This document shows, one piece after another, positions 44,547-56,999 of a DNA stretch of 64,000 nucleotides (its first letter is position 1; the number at the start of each line of letters is the position of its first letter). The DNA lies in assembly GCF_041146795.1 (NCBI RefSeq), contig NC_135175.1:36348669-36412668 (forward strand), read 5' to 3'. The translations under genes were made by a program, and so were the position numbers. A model generated the notes under the pieces. That model was not told where the DNA came from, made no database searches, and saw only the letters and a list, made by a program, of their open reading frames with translations. Source of the stretch: Maylandia zebra (lineage: Eukaryota > Chordata > Actinopteri > Cichliformes > Cichlidae).

Positions 44547-45430
44547 GTCACGGCGGGGTGCGCCGATGTGCGTGGAAACAGGACCCAAAAGCAGATGACG
44601 ACGAGGAGTAGTAAGGTTTCAACAGAAAGGTGATGCTTTATTAAGATGAAGGCTGAAGCTGGACCAGGCGAAGCAGAAGCAGAAGCCGAGGCTGAGGCTG
44701 AACCAGGCGAAGCACAGGCTGAAGCTGAACCAGGCAAAGCACAGGTTGAAGCTGAACCAGGCAAAGCAGAAGCCGAGGCTGAAACTGAACCAGGCGAAAC
44801 AGAAGCTGAGGCTGAAACTGAACCAGCCGAAACAGAAGCTGAGGCTGAAGTTGGACCAGGCGAAGCACAGGCTGAAGCTGAACCAGGCGAAGCTGAGGCT
44901 GAGGCTGGAACAGGCGAAACAGAAGCTGAGGCTGAGGCTGGAACAGGCGAAGCAGAAGCAGAACCAGGTGACAGTGAGGCAGCCGCAGGTGGTGGCTGGA
45001 CGGGCTCCTCGGGCCCCCCAGCTGACGTGGCAGGAGGCTGTGTAAGTTGCAGCAACACACAGTCCATAGTGGGTGAAATGAGTTTGTATGAGTTCTCAGA
45101 CTGAGGTGTGGCAGAACCAGGCGAGGCGTCGTCCTCAGGCTGAGGTGCAGAAGCAGCAAGCGGTAGCGCAGCAGGTGGTGGTCCTGCAGGCGGCGGCACG
45201 AGAGCCGCAGGTGGTGGCGCTGCAGCCACAGGTGGTGAAGCAGAAGATGGCCAGACGGGCTCCTTGGGCCCGCCAGCTGACGAGGTGTGAAACTGGACGG
45301 GCTCCTCAGGCCCTCCAGCTGACGAGGCATGAGGCTGACCGGGCTCCTCGGGCCCTCCAGCTGACGTGGCGTGAGGCTGGACGGGCTCCTCGGGACAGAG
45401 GGACAAAAGGACCCCCTGATGATCCTCTAC
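44547..45430. repeat. GC-rich minisatellite block, perhaps part of an LTR
   Basis: It opens with TGTCACGGCGGGG and a TGCTTTATTAAG motif (minus polyadenylation type), like the LTR starts elsewhere in the window. 44646-44970 is an imperfect array of AAGCTGAGGCTGAA-type units. 44995-45400 repeats a ~40-bp unit around CGGGCTCCTCGGGCCC. Reading frames across it (Glu/Ala on plus, Pro/Ala/Ser on minus) follow from the repeats. Its outer end and any target duplication were not found. Confidence 0.6.
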
Positions 45431-45477
45431 CTAATCACATGAGCCAAGGCAAAATGCGTGTGGGTCACAATCACGCC

Positions 45478-45638
45478 ATCGGCCAGAGGGGCCGATGGCA
45501 GCCTGGCTTCTGTCAGTCTGCCCCAGGGCAGCTGTGGCTACAACTGTAGCTGCCTCCACCAGTGTGTGAGTGTGAGAGTGAATGAATAGTGGCATTGTAA
45601 AGTGCTTTGGATGCCTTGAAAAGCGCTATATAAATCCA

Positions 45639-45679
<41 letters not shown>

Positions 45680-45680
45680 C
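45478..45680 (+). repeat. tRNA-derived SINE, 5' truncated
   Basis: The body and tail of the SINE at 2407-2722 are present in plus orientation, from GGGGCCGATGGCAGCC to AGCGCTATATAAATCC and an (ATT)n run. The pol III promoter part is missing. Confidence 0.85.
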
Positions 45681-46359
45681 AGCCAGGGATTCAGGTGCGC
45701 TCCTTGTGAAACATTAGCCCCACCCTATCATGTGATTTCCTGAGGTTAGATGGACCATTGTGTGAGTGGGCGTTAAGGCGTCTGGGAAGGGATCTCAAAA
45801 CTGGATTATAGATGGCAGACAGTTGGTGTCATAAGCATTCCTCGCTTATGGACTGGACATACACTCACCCACAACCACCTACACACACAATGGACAACTG
45901 TACCCTCATACACACAATAATAACATGGACTGAACCACCACTCACAACCACCAGCACTTTATATAGCCTCTGTAGAAATTATCCACATATCTCACTGATC
46001 TTAACTGCACTACTGTATAGCTCTGTGTAAATAATCATTCTGTACATACGATAGTTTTTAATTCTACAACTGTTTACAACTTGCATAGTTCCCATTTCTG
46101 TATAGCTGTATATCTCAGATTTCTGTAAAGTTATTTATTTCATATTCTGTATAGTTTTTCATATTTATATCCTGTTCATATCCTGTACATAGCTTGTACT
46201 CACTACAGCCTGTACATACTTATAGTTATAGCATTTTCACAACATACTTCATACTGTGTACACTATAACATACCATAATAGACCCATTTCTGTAATATAC
46301 TTACATATCTATATTATTGCTAAGGTGAGCCAAGGCATGAAAATGCGTGTGGGTCACAC

Positions 46360-47040
46360 ACAACAGGACCCTCTCCATACGCTCCCTGTTGATGTAGAGG
46401 GGGGCTAAGTCAGTGCTGTGTCTCCTGAAGTCAACAATGAGCTCTTTGGTTTTCTTAGTGTTCAGTGCCAGGTTGTTCTCTGAACACCAGGCTGCCAGCT
46501 TCAGGACCTCCTCCTTCCTGTAGGCTGCCTCGTCTCCCTTTGAGATGAGTCCGACTACCGTGGTGTCATCAGCAACTTGATGATGAGATTGTTGTTGTGG
46601 GTTAAACTGCAGTCGTGGGTATAGAGAGAATACAGGAGAGGGCTCAGCGCACAGCCCTGTGGGGTTCTCAGTGTGCGAGTGGAGGAGAGATGAGGGCGGA
46701 GCCTTACAGTCTGGGGCCGGTTTGTGACAATTTCCTTTATCCAGGCACATGTGGGGGGATGGAGGCCAAGAGTGACCAGTTTGGTGATGAGGATGTCCGG
46801 GATGATTGTATTAAAGGCTGAGCTGTAGTCCACGAAGAGCATTCGGATGTAGCTCTGCCACTGCTCTAGGTGACTCAGCACAGCGTGGAGGGCTGTGGCG
46901 ATGGCGTCTTCTGTGGATCTGTTTGCGCAGTATGCGAACTGGTGGGGGTCGAACGCTCTCTGGTGGGGGACTAGTCTCTCGAAGCATTTCATGATTGCCA
47001 GCGTGAGGGCCACAGGGTGGTAATCATTCAGCTGGGTCCA
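46360..47040 (-). pseudogene. Rex1/CR1-like LINE reverse transcriptase fragment
   Basis: The minus strand encodes DYHPVALTLAIMKCFERL, DPHQFAYCANRSTEDAI, MLFVDYSSAFNTI, TPQGCALSPLLYSLYTHD, then after a frameshift ADDTTVVGLIS and KTKELIVDFRR. It is truncated at both ends and carries frame breaks around 46555 and 46690. It differs enough from the LINE at 15132-18092 to be another family of the same group. Confidence 0.85.
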
Positions 47041-48593
47041 AGCTCCAACAAAATAACAGCCACTTATAAATTTACAAAACACTTTACAAATATTAATGAG
47101 GTCATTTACATTTTCCCACTGTAACATTTCACAGTTCCCAACAATGCATTGTGATACTGTAAACAAAAAGCAGCCAGTAAAACACAGTTTCCTTCACACA
47201 AAATCAGTAACACAGAAAAGTAGCAGCTAAAGGTCTGCAAGGCCCGCACACAGTCCTACAGTCTGCCCTTCTCTGGGCTTTGTCATCCTCCTGCCCTGCA
47301 AAAACAAACAAAAAACCCCACAGACATCCACCCTTTCTCACTGTTTGTGTGGATCAGGCATTAGAAGTGATTAATCCTAAAATAGTTACCGTCTTCTCAA
47401 TTTCAAGTCAGTCACACTTAGTCCACATCATCAGTCCAGTCACAGTCCAGTCACATGCATTCATACCAATCACTGGTGATAGTGGAAAACTGCGCACTAA
47501 TTTAAGTATCCACTGACAGCAATTTTACGTCATTCCAAAAATAAAAACAATTCTTACTGCTTTTGAAATGGATTGAATCGCTACAATCCTTTTAAACACA
47601 GGACTTAGCATCTAATATGGTCAGCATCCAAAACCCATCTAATCTAGAGAAGCTCACCTCTCACCTCTCAATTAAATGTTTTATAACATCTCACTATTTA
47701 CTGTGTTAACAACTAAATTTATTGTCTGATCACTGGTTGGTCAAACTGGTCTCTTTTACAAAAGTTAAACTCTTTTCCTGCAATCTGGAGAGTTAATTGG
47801 CAGCAGAGGATACACTCAGCATTTGATAACAGGTGTCTGTTAAATTTACACAATTTTAACATTGATGAGAGATAACAAGCTGATCTTCATTGCATGTGTG
47901 TGTGTTAGTAGGCAGGTTTAATGCATGTGTGTGCAGTGGAGCTGCAGATTCAGCAGGGCATGTCCTTAAAGCTGCCTTTCCTTCACATTTCTCTGTTTAT
48001 GTGTGTTTGTGTGCATTTTATTTTTACCTTTGTTGCGATCTTACGGACTCTTTCTCAAATCTCCACAAGACAGTCGGCCACAGTTTTCCAATGTAATTTT
48101 CATGTGCTCTCACATTATCAACAACAGCCTTCATTTCTCCTCCATGCTCCCACTTCTCACAGCTTCTGTCTCTCATTTGTACATGCTGCTGAACACTTTA
48201 CGGTTTAAGGTTTAGGGCAGCGTTGCTGTCTGTTCACCTTGTTGACTCTTGAAGTCGACGCCGTTGCTCTCGAACAGCATTTTGTCTTCAGGGAGAGATT
48301 GATTGTCCTCGAAGCTTGTTCTTCATTGTGAGGTCTACATGAAGGTGAAGCTGTGAAATATTCAGCCAAAACACGGCTGGTGTGGTTCCAATTGTGTTAA
48401 GCTATCATTTTGTTGTGTGCTTGTGGAGGACGTTGATCCAGTTCCGTAGCCACCTGTACAAACACACTAAGACATATATTTGATATCATTTTCATCACTG
48501 CTCATTAACACTTTCCCTCTCTTATTCTTCTACATTGTAACACATCTCTTTCCATCACTCTTTGTTATACACACACCCACAGCACTTCTTACC

Positions 48594-49045
48594 AGAGGTG
48601 TGCACTCGAGTCCTTAATTTTATGACTTTAGACTTGACTTGAAAAAATGTTGTAAGACTTGTGACTCGACTTGGACTTTTACACCAATGACTTGGGACTT
48701 GAATTGGACTTGAACCTGTTTACATGAAAAGACTTGATATTTTACCCCAAATATAAAATTTAACGTACATATTTTATAAAAAGTGCGGACCATTAATTCA
48801 TTTTATTCATTCATTCTTACCTCCATGTGTATGTGAGCGTGAGCTGTAGCACAGCCAATCAAATTAACCAGATTTTAAAAACAAAAAACAAAAACGCTCA
48901 AACCAAAAATGCTGCCAAGAGTAATTTCTTTCGGTACATAAACTATGAGGTAGTCAACAAAAAACGTGCAAGAAGAGAATCACAGACGGAGATGGAACAA
49001 CTTCCAACTTTGTCCGACATTTGAAGTTGCATAAAGAACCATAGG
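48594..49045 (+). mobile_element. hAT element fragment with BED-finger remnant
   Basis: It starts CAGAGGTGTGCACTCGAGTCC followed by repeated ACTTG-type words, a terminal region known from fish hAT elements. Near 48975-49040 one frame reads GDGTTSNFVRHLKLHKE, the second half of a BED zinc finger, while the Cys half lies in another frame. Catalytic regions were not found. Confidence 0.65.
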
Positions 49046-49984
49046 TGGTGCTTTTTTTTGCTACGATGACATAGCTGACTTAGCTAACTTCACCTTATTA
49101 GCAAATGTTCTCCGGGCTACGTTGATTAAACTGTTTGGCTTTAACGTGTATTATATTATTGTCAGGCTATTTTAAATCCGGTCCTGGCCCACCTTGGTGT
49201 GTAACTGAGTAGTCATGCTATACATGGCCTTTTTCTTCTGTCATTTATGTCCATACATCACATAAAATACTTTGATCTCATCTTATTAGCTGTTGTTTAT
49301 TTGCAAAGGTCAGTTATTCTTAACGGGGATGCTAAACATTGCTTAATGGATCCAGTGTGTGCGTCTGATGCCCCAAAGCTGACTCAGAACCGTAACACCA
49401 TCCACAGCTGCAGTATGGAACAGATGTGGGTGTGTCCTCATCTCCCAGAGGAGTCCAAATCGCCATCAAACAGCCCTACAGACACAAAAACATGTGAAAA
49501 TATAAACAACCTCAGCAGACCTCTGTGAAAATCATTTACAGTATATATCACAGAATTCAAGGCCTTTATAATCACAGAATATACAGAGTACTGAAGTACT
49601 GAATCAAATTCAGCTTTTGTTTTTCATGATGTATATCGTATTAATAATTAAATTTCATTATCTGTGTCTTTACCACACATTTGCCACACAGGTGTAGATA
49701 CTGTGGGTTCAGTGAATGCTGAAATTGCACCGTTGCCAGTTCACAAAATGTAACACTGAACACTCCTTAACTGAAAATAAATTGTGTAATCTCTAATTAT
49801 CCAGCCAGAGGCAAAGGCTTTATCACGTTGACCTGAACTTCCTGAAGTAAGTCATAGAACAAAGCAGATGAAAGAAGCACAGCATCGTCTCAGTCTCTTG
49901 GAATGAGGCACTCCCCATATCGTCGACTAATTACAGTTCCATTATTCAATAAAGAAAGTGGAAAATTATACATTATACAGGCAT

Positions 49985-52900
49985 TGTTTTACATGAAACT
50001 GCCTTCAACGTGACACCAATTCAGATTTTTATAAAGAGGAATGTAGGTCGTTATGTGATTTTTTTTCTTACAGCCTGACCTTACTCTTAAATCTCTGTCA
50101 TATGCTGTGGGAGTGTCTGGTTGGGCGTGGTCCAGGTTCCTGTCATTTGTCCCTGGGAGTGGAGTTGGCCAGCTCATCACCTGTTGTCAATCTCCGGGGC
50201 TCCACCTAGAGGGTTTTTAAGCCAGCACGGCCTGCCACTCCTCGCCAGTTCGTCCTGCTACCATCTGTGATTCTCCACCCATCGCACTCACCAGTAGTGC
50301 TGTTTTTGGTCTCCATCCTGTCCTCCCATCTGCTCGGAACCCGAGGATTATATACTCCACTTCTCCTCAGCCTGCCCTTCAGTCTGTATTCTCCATCTCT
50401 TCGAAATCTGGACCGGACTCTCCACTCTTGACCCTCTTTGGAATACACCCCTGGCAGCCTTTTCCCCGTTAAATGACTAGGGTCGCCAAGTAAGCCCAAG
50501 ACTATTCACTGGCACTCCGTACCTCTGTCCCTTACTCGTTTGTTTCCCATTCAGTAACATTTCTCCCCTGTGTTTACAGAAGTTCCCGTTAGAAGTCTCC
50601 CCGTGCTCTACGCCGGTTTCTCCGCCCACGGATTTCCTTTAGTTTTCTGCGTATGGTTTTTGTTAAACCCAGTTCCGTTCACGTTTTGTTCTTTTCAATA
50701 AATTATACACAGTTCTAAGCAAATTGAGTCTGCTCTTGAGTCCACCGCATTCTCGTCCGTGACAATCTCATCTTACACTGTGGTTCCTGCTTCCTCCTTT
50801 TTTTTAAATGAATCCTTCTTTTTATCTTTTCATCTATCTTAATTTTAAATTATATTTCTAAACATAAGAAAACATGTATTATTAGATGAACGATAGACTC
50901 TTTCACTTTCCCTCTCTGGTGCTTAAGCAGAAGCACTCGGCCTCACCCAGCCTAACAGATGTTGAGATTTCTTGTGGCTTTCAAAACACACACTAAATCA
51001 CTGTTAAAGCCACAGCGGTATGTAAGCAGATACTTCCTTGTTGACACATCTGACAGTGATGAAGTGAACACTTAGAACAACAGTGTTACCTGATGCTTTG
51101 TATTTAAAGGCTGAAAGAGCTCAGCAGACTTCAAATCTCCGTGATGAATGCACTGAAAAGAAGCAAAGATCTTTTGTCAACGTAAAGACTTGTACTTCAT
51201 TTTCTCACAGGTTCAATGAAGCATCTAGTTTGTCTTGAATTTACCTTTAAACTCTGACCCAGACTCAAGAAATGAACAAAGAGAAAATGTGACTGTATTT
51301 CATAGATAAAATATATGTTAGAATTGTAAAAAAGCTAAAGAAAATTTGTTTTCATAGTCTTCACTACTTTCCAGAAAGGTACGCCATGCAGTGATAAACA
51401 CAGATTTAACCAATAGCAAAGTTCATGCATAATCCTCAGCATTTTTTTCTGTATAGTACAAATAACACACCAGTACAGTGTGTACAGTTTTGCAGTACTT
51501 TACTTTGAAGTTTTTGATTTGAGGACAGTTCTCCTTCAAAATAACAACTTTTCACTTCAGAAATCATTCAGAGCTTCACAGACTGTCCTGTTTTCAAAGG
51601 TTGTTCTGCATGAAATCTAAACAATGAAAGCTATGACGTGTTTTTATTATGAAGCGATTCAGACGTCATACACAATTTTCAAGTCTTTTTCTTTCAGCTG
51701 TTCCCTTTATGCTGTTGTATTAGCCTGTGGTGGACTGGTCACATGCCCAGGGTCCACCCAGCCTATTGCTCTCTCACTGCTTTTATCTGAAACTACGTAG
51801 TGCCACTGCCCCAGCTGAACAAGTTGAAGTGAACTATAGCAATGGTTTAGAAAAACAAATAGTATTCTGGTAAGAGTAAGAGAGAAACGAAAAGTAAAAC
51901 ACCTCAGCTTTGTTTGCACAGCACCATTGTGCTGTAAAACTTTGACTGTTAACTGTTAAAATCTAGCTATTAACAGAATTAGATCAGTAATGTGCACAAT
52001 GAAACGCGATGCACACATTTACCCACATGGTCCAACAGTAACTGGGACATCTGTGATCTGACGGTAAATAACATTTTGTGCACATTGTGCAGGTCAGCTG
52101 TTCCACATGGAGTTCAGTTTTATACAGCAGAGCAGTTTGCAGTAACAGAGAGAGAATAATTTGAGCTGCTCTGAGCAGAACGCTGATTTTTACTAAAGTG
52201 AACCGACTGTGTTTTTGTAAATAAATGAAAGCGCCCTCTTAGTAGATCACCCTGTCATTGCAACATCACGATAATTTCCCCTGGTTAATAAATTGATATC
52301 ATAGCCTATAAAATCCATCTTATTTAGGTAAAATTTCCTCCATCCATTACCCGTTTCCAGCTGTCAACATTGATTCATGATAATCCTGAAGACTGCAATA
52401 CAACAGTGAACCTTATAGATTTAATTATACAAACAAAAGCAAACTTCAATAACTGATGCAGATCATAATCTTTACATAAATCTGTGCTCTTCATGCAGCG
52501 ACAACACTGATTCTCCTTTCTTTAGGATTTAGAATTTATTATGGCAGCCATGCAGGTACTTCACATCATGTCTCTCAGCGAAATGGAATATAGGAGCACG
52601 CTCTTTATCTCCCCAGAGTCCTTAGTCATGCCTGTTCCCTTCACATGTTTTTCCTTTTTCTGTAGTTCCTACCTCCCTGTGTTTCCCCCACGAGCTTCTA
52701 TGTTTTATGGATTCTGTTTTCCCTTAAAAACAAGATCGCTTCATTGGACATCTGTCTGCACATGAGTCTGCATTCACTGTCCAACTGGACACAGTTTAAG
52801 ATCTGTAACCTCCAGACTTTGATATCACATCATTTGAAGACCTGGGGCATAAATTCTGTCTGAATAGAAAACATTTACAAATATCAATTGTAAAAATGTA

Positions 52901-53160
52901 AAGTTTTGTAAAAGCATTGTAAAGTACAGGAAGATTTAGGACATCATATGGCATTCATACAAGCTTTAAGTGATTGTAGTGATAAAACCTAACAGTTCTC
53001 TTCTGTTAAGATTCTGTCAGAATATGTTTGCATCTGAATATACTGAATGAATCTTAATACGATTCTTTGTTGTAAACATATACTGTTAATGTGAATTTAA
53101 GTACTGTGAGACTTCAAAACTGTCTTTAAAGGACTGTTTTTTCAGGTGTAACCTTACATT
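49985..53160. repeat. segmental duplication copy III, without gene
   Basis: Blocks in order match copy I and II: 49990-50090 to 10395-10500, 50790-51170 to 10540-10880, 51830-51950 to 12130-12250, and 53010-53160 to 60110-60197 plus 63536-63625. The downstream ZP-mucin gene expected after 53160 is absent: an (AAT)-rich spot and an L2 3' UTR follow. It carries a solo LTR at 50096-50764. Confidence 0.75.
50096..50764 (+). repeat. solo LTR with perfect 5-bp target duplication ATCTC
   Basis: TGTCATATGC...TCCGTGACA is flanked by ATCTC on both sides (50091-50095, 50765-50769). TCAATAAATT near 50696 supplies the polyadenylation signal. The body differs from the gypsy C LTRs, so it is a distinct family. 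Confidence 0.92.
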
Positions 53161-53174
53161 TAATGAATAATAAT

Positions 53175-53510
53175 AATAATTCAATTAAATTCAATTTTAT
53201 TTACACAGCGCCAAATCACAACCACAGTTGCCTCAAGGTGCTTTGTATTGTACAGTAGACCGTACAATAATAGATACAGAGAAAAACCCAACAATCATAT
53301 GACCCCCTATGAGCAGCACTTTGGCGACAGTGGGAAGGAAAAACTCCCTTTTAACAGGAAGAAACCTCCGGCAGAACCAGGCTCAGGGAGGGGCGGGGCC
53401 ATCTGCTGTGATTGGTTGAGGTGAGAGAAGGAAGACAGGATAAAGACATGCTGTGGAAGAGAGACAGAGATTAATAACAGATATGATTCAATGCAGAGAG
53501 GTCTGTTAAC
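53175..53510 (-). repeat. L2-like LINE 3' UTR, 5' truncated insertion
   Basis: The minus strand matches 63230-63530 (GACAGGATAAAGACATGCTG, GGCAGAACCAGGCTC, AACAATCATATGACCCCC on the plus strand) and ends in the AATTC-type tail. No coding sequence is attached. Confidence 0.85.
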
Positions 53511-54649
53511 ACTCAAATAATTCATTGGTTGAACATAATTTTATCCTCCCACTTATATTCCATCTAAGCAAATCATGTCATATTAATCCATCTTGATTTT
53601 GTTGCTTCAACATGATATATGTTTGTAAGTATAACATAATATTCACATTAACATTCAATTAATTTGACTTTTATTCAGTTAACATGTTTGTACCAATTCA
53701 TGTTATATTGTTTGAACACTTTGGCACGTCAAAAGTCAGTCTTGTTACATGAACTAGTAAATATTTGTTTGTTACACCAATGTTAATCTTGTTGAATTAA
53801 CAAATGTAATGTATGTCTGTGGTACTCACACCAATTGTGTTTCAGTTAGTGTTTGTATTGCTCATGGAAACATTACTTTTAACTCAATTAATGAAACGTA
53901 CATAAACGATAACTTGCAAAACCAACTCTTTTATTTTGCTTGGACATTCTTAAAACAGTTGGCAGGATCTCAGCTCAGCCCAGCTTTCTCCCCTTCAACC
54001 GTCTCATACTAACCTTATTAGCTACCTTCATAGGAAGTTTATAAAAAAAAAAAAAAAAAAGTGCCCACATTTGGAGTGGCTCAAAGCTAACAGATCACTG
54101 AGCTCACTAGCTGAGTAAATAACGGGTACATTTAGAATCATTCTTTAACAGAAACGCATGTAGGAGACCACAGAACAATCAAGACATGCTGACTGAAAGA
54201 AAAATAGTCTGTAGAATAGTTTGCCAACAAAGAATAATATCCCCAAAGCAACTCTGGTAAAATGTAGTAAAATATGCATTGCAAGCAAAAGCATGAATTT
54301 TAACACAATTTAACATTCAGCATTACTATGTTTCTTGCATACATCCATTAGTGCTCCATGTAATCAGGCTGTATCCATTAATGGTAACTTTAGTCTGTTT
54401 AACGTGTGGAGAAAACATTTAATAAGTTTGAGAACAACTGCTCCACTCAAACAATTTGGGAAAACCTGTGGGTACATTTCCTTTGTAACAATTGCCCATC
54501 TTGCACAAATCAGTGTTTAAACTGCAAGTGTATGAGACTTTAACTTATGAACTAACAATCTTTGTCTAATGTCCACTGAGCAAACCACAAAGTCCTTATG
54601 AACATTTTATAACTTACAATTTTGAACCCTAAACACAAATTTGCATTGC

Positions 54650-54954
54650 AGAAATATGGAAAAATATCTGGCTTCCCTGAATCTGAAACCTCTGCCCATC
54701 CAGCTTCATGATAATCTTTTGCAAGACTTCAAAAATGCATTTGAGCTCCGGTGGGTAGCTTAGGTTCAGGCAGTATATCAGTCCAAATAAAAGAGCACAA
54801 GCAATTGCAATGCTCCTCAAACCAGTGAGAATCTCCACACCTCCAATCCTGACACCGATGTTCTCTGGGTCATCTCCAGGCTCCACACCCTCCTGCTGTA
54901 GGACATACACTCCCATCACAGTTTGTTCCATGGCTTCAGCGTGGCCTCAGTGTT
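54650..54954 (-). pseudogene. last-exon remnant resembling SAMD3-like/unnamed fish gene
   Basis: The minus-strand frame reads MGVYVLQQEGVEPGDDPENIG, then GGVEIL and ACALLFGLIYCLNLSYPPELK, FEVLQKIIMKLDG. I recall this pattern as the C-terminal exon of a multicopy fish family annotated as sterile-alpha-motif protein 3-like. A splice acceptor-like CACATCACAG precedes 54954, and the first ~12 codons (NTEATLKPWNKL) are in a different frame, implying one frameshift. The usual end after LDG is also altered. No upstream exons were found nearby, so an isolated pseudogene piece is most likely. Confidence 0.5.
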
Positions 54955-55248
54955 CTGTGATGTGAAATATAATGAGTCTAGATATGCAAAAAAAAAGAAA
55001 GGAAAAAAATGCTGATATGTTTAAATTTGACATTAAACAAAACAATAATGACAATATTTAGCTTTTAGGCAGCAGTTCGAAAAAGGAATACTTTGTTTGG
55101 AAAGACCAAAAGGCAAGTACTCATCTATCTCAACAAAATCAGACACAAAATGAGGCAACCAAACAGGTTTGTCTCTTTATTTTGATCAAGATTAGCCATG
55201 CGACTTCATCAACTAATATAAGACTGACGCTTATATAATTTGTATAAC

Positions 55249-55842
55249 TGTCACGGGGTGCCGAGGCAGGCCGTGTGGATTAATAACGGACCCAAGATGC
55301 AGACTGCTTAAGTGGAGGGTGAGCTTTATTAACAACAGGTGAAGTACAACAAAAAAGGGTGGCGAGAAACAGAACGGTAAAAACTCTAAACTGGGAAAAC
55401 TAAAACTAAACACAAAGCCAGAACACGAACGAGGGTACCTTGCAGGGAGAATGCCCAGGAAGCCGGAGGAATAAACACAGAATGACGGAGGGGAATAACG
55501 CAGACGAACCAGCAACTAACAGAGGCTGACACGAGGTTAAAATACACAGAAGGATAACGAGGGGATGAGACACAAAAGGAGGGCACAGCTGGGAGTAATC
55601 CGACCTGATGAGACAGGGGAAAAGTAAACTGAACACACTGAGAACAGACACGGACCTTCAAAGTAAAATAGGAAACACATACACGTAATGACATAACACA
55701 CCAACTTAACACAGACTGGGGGACACAGAACATAAGAACATGAACCATGAAACAGAAGAGTACAAACACCCAAGGTACCCAAAACCACAGAATACCAATG
55801 AACTAAACATAAACACGGAGTCACAGACTCCGGACCATGACA
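55249..55842 (-). repeat. solo LTR, gypsy C lineage, TSD ATAAC
   Basis: TGTCACGGGG...GGACCATGACA is flanked on both sides by ATAAC (55244-55248, 55843-55847). GTGAGCTTTATTAAC near 55318 is the minus-strand polyadenylation signal. Confidence 0.92.
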
Positions 55843-56182
55843 ATAACAATATGAAAACAACTTAGGACTTTTGCCTACCATATGTATATATATTTTTGCT
55901 CATAAAATTGGCATGTTATGGGCATAAAAAGTTCTTAAACACAGGTCTAACCATTTTAGCACACACCTTGGAGATGGTCCCCATGATGTGTCTCATTTTT
56001 CTTCCAGCCCTCCACCTTTGCCTCTAAAGATCTCCATCATCTAGCTCAGAAAAGAATGTGGATAGCAGCGGTACTGTCAATATGTGCAGGAGTTCCTTGT
56101 CAATCTGAAAAACATGAACATGATGCCAAAAACCAAAGAAAAAAACAGATTAATAATAACAACAACAATACTACTACTACTG

Positions 56183-56183
56183 C

Positions 56184-56234
<51 letters not shown>
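56183..56234. repeat. (AAT)n microsatellite
   Basis: About 17 AAT units, preceded by short AAC and ACT runs. Confidence 0.95.
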
Positions 56235-56999
56235 GTCAAACATATGAAACTTACTGTTATTGTTGAGGAGGTGTAAGAATCTCAGAGCATGGGAATGTGG
56301 CTTTATTTTGCGACATATTTCTGAGGAGAGAAATTATTTAATTAAAATAAAATTATTACTCTTGATGAATTTGTGTTAATATCTACATACTGTGAAATGT
56401 GAAGACTGTTAGTCAGCCTTAATGAAGAGCACCAGAGAGCAGAGAAACTAGGACCCGAACAAAGATCCACCTGAATCATTCTGAATTCAAAACAAAAAGA
56501 AAATGCACATGCAATTATTGTGACAGTTTGGCTCCACACACTCCCTGATATATAAAGCTCCTCTAAGTTACCACACTACATGGGTAAAACATTTAACAAA
56601 TAGTATTTATCTCTCACACTCCTAACCTAAATAAATATATGAAGAGATATGTGAATAACTTACCTTACTGTCAAGTATACCAAAGGAGGAACTCCACGTG
56701 CGCTCGTTAGCGTCTCAACGGACTCATCTGGTGGGCGTGGAGCATGCGCAATGCATGACACTATCGTAGTCGTTGGTTTGATGGACCTCATTCTCATTGG
56801 ACTGCCATGAATGAATTTAACTCATCAGAATTTTCTTTGACTCATATTCAACAAAAAACAATGAATCATTTAATACCCATAAAAATGATTTCTTCATGCA
56901 ATGTAAACATATTACTGCTTTGCTAATCAAACACATGCCCTAGTTGATTTTTTTTTTGAGTGCACATAGTGAGTGAGGAAGGTGACTGGAAAGGTAAAA

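Noticed and set aside
44641..45330. Leu/Arg/His-rich 229-codon frame and the Glu/Ala-rich plus-strand frame
   Set aside because: Products of the minisatellites, without domain or start context.
47041..48590. Several 60-95 codon frames (for example around 47921-48208)
   Set aside because: No domain, no start context, biased composition and no duplication support.
51090..51152. HRDLK-like kinase motif in the candidate minus-strand exon (CIHHGDLKSAELF)
   Set aside because: Only a handful of residues agree and no other kinase motif is near. Kept only as a possible exon without function.
56084..56266. Ile-rich frame near 56.2 kb
   Set aside because: Translation of the (AAT)n microsatellite.
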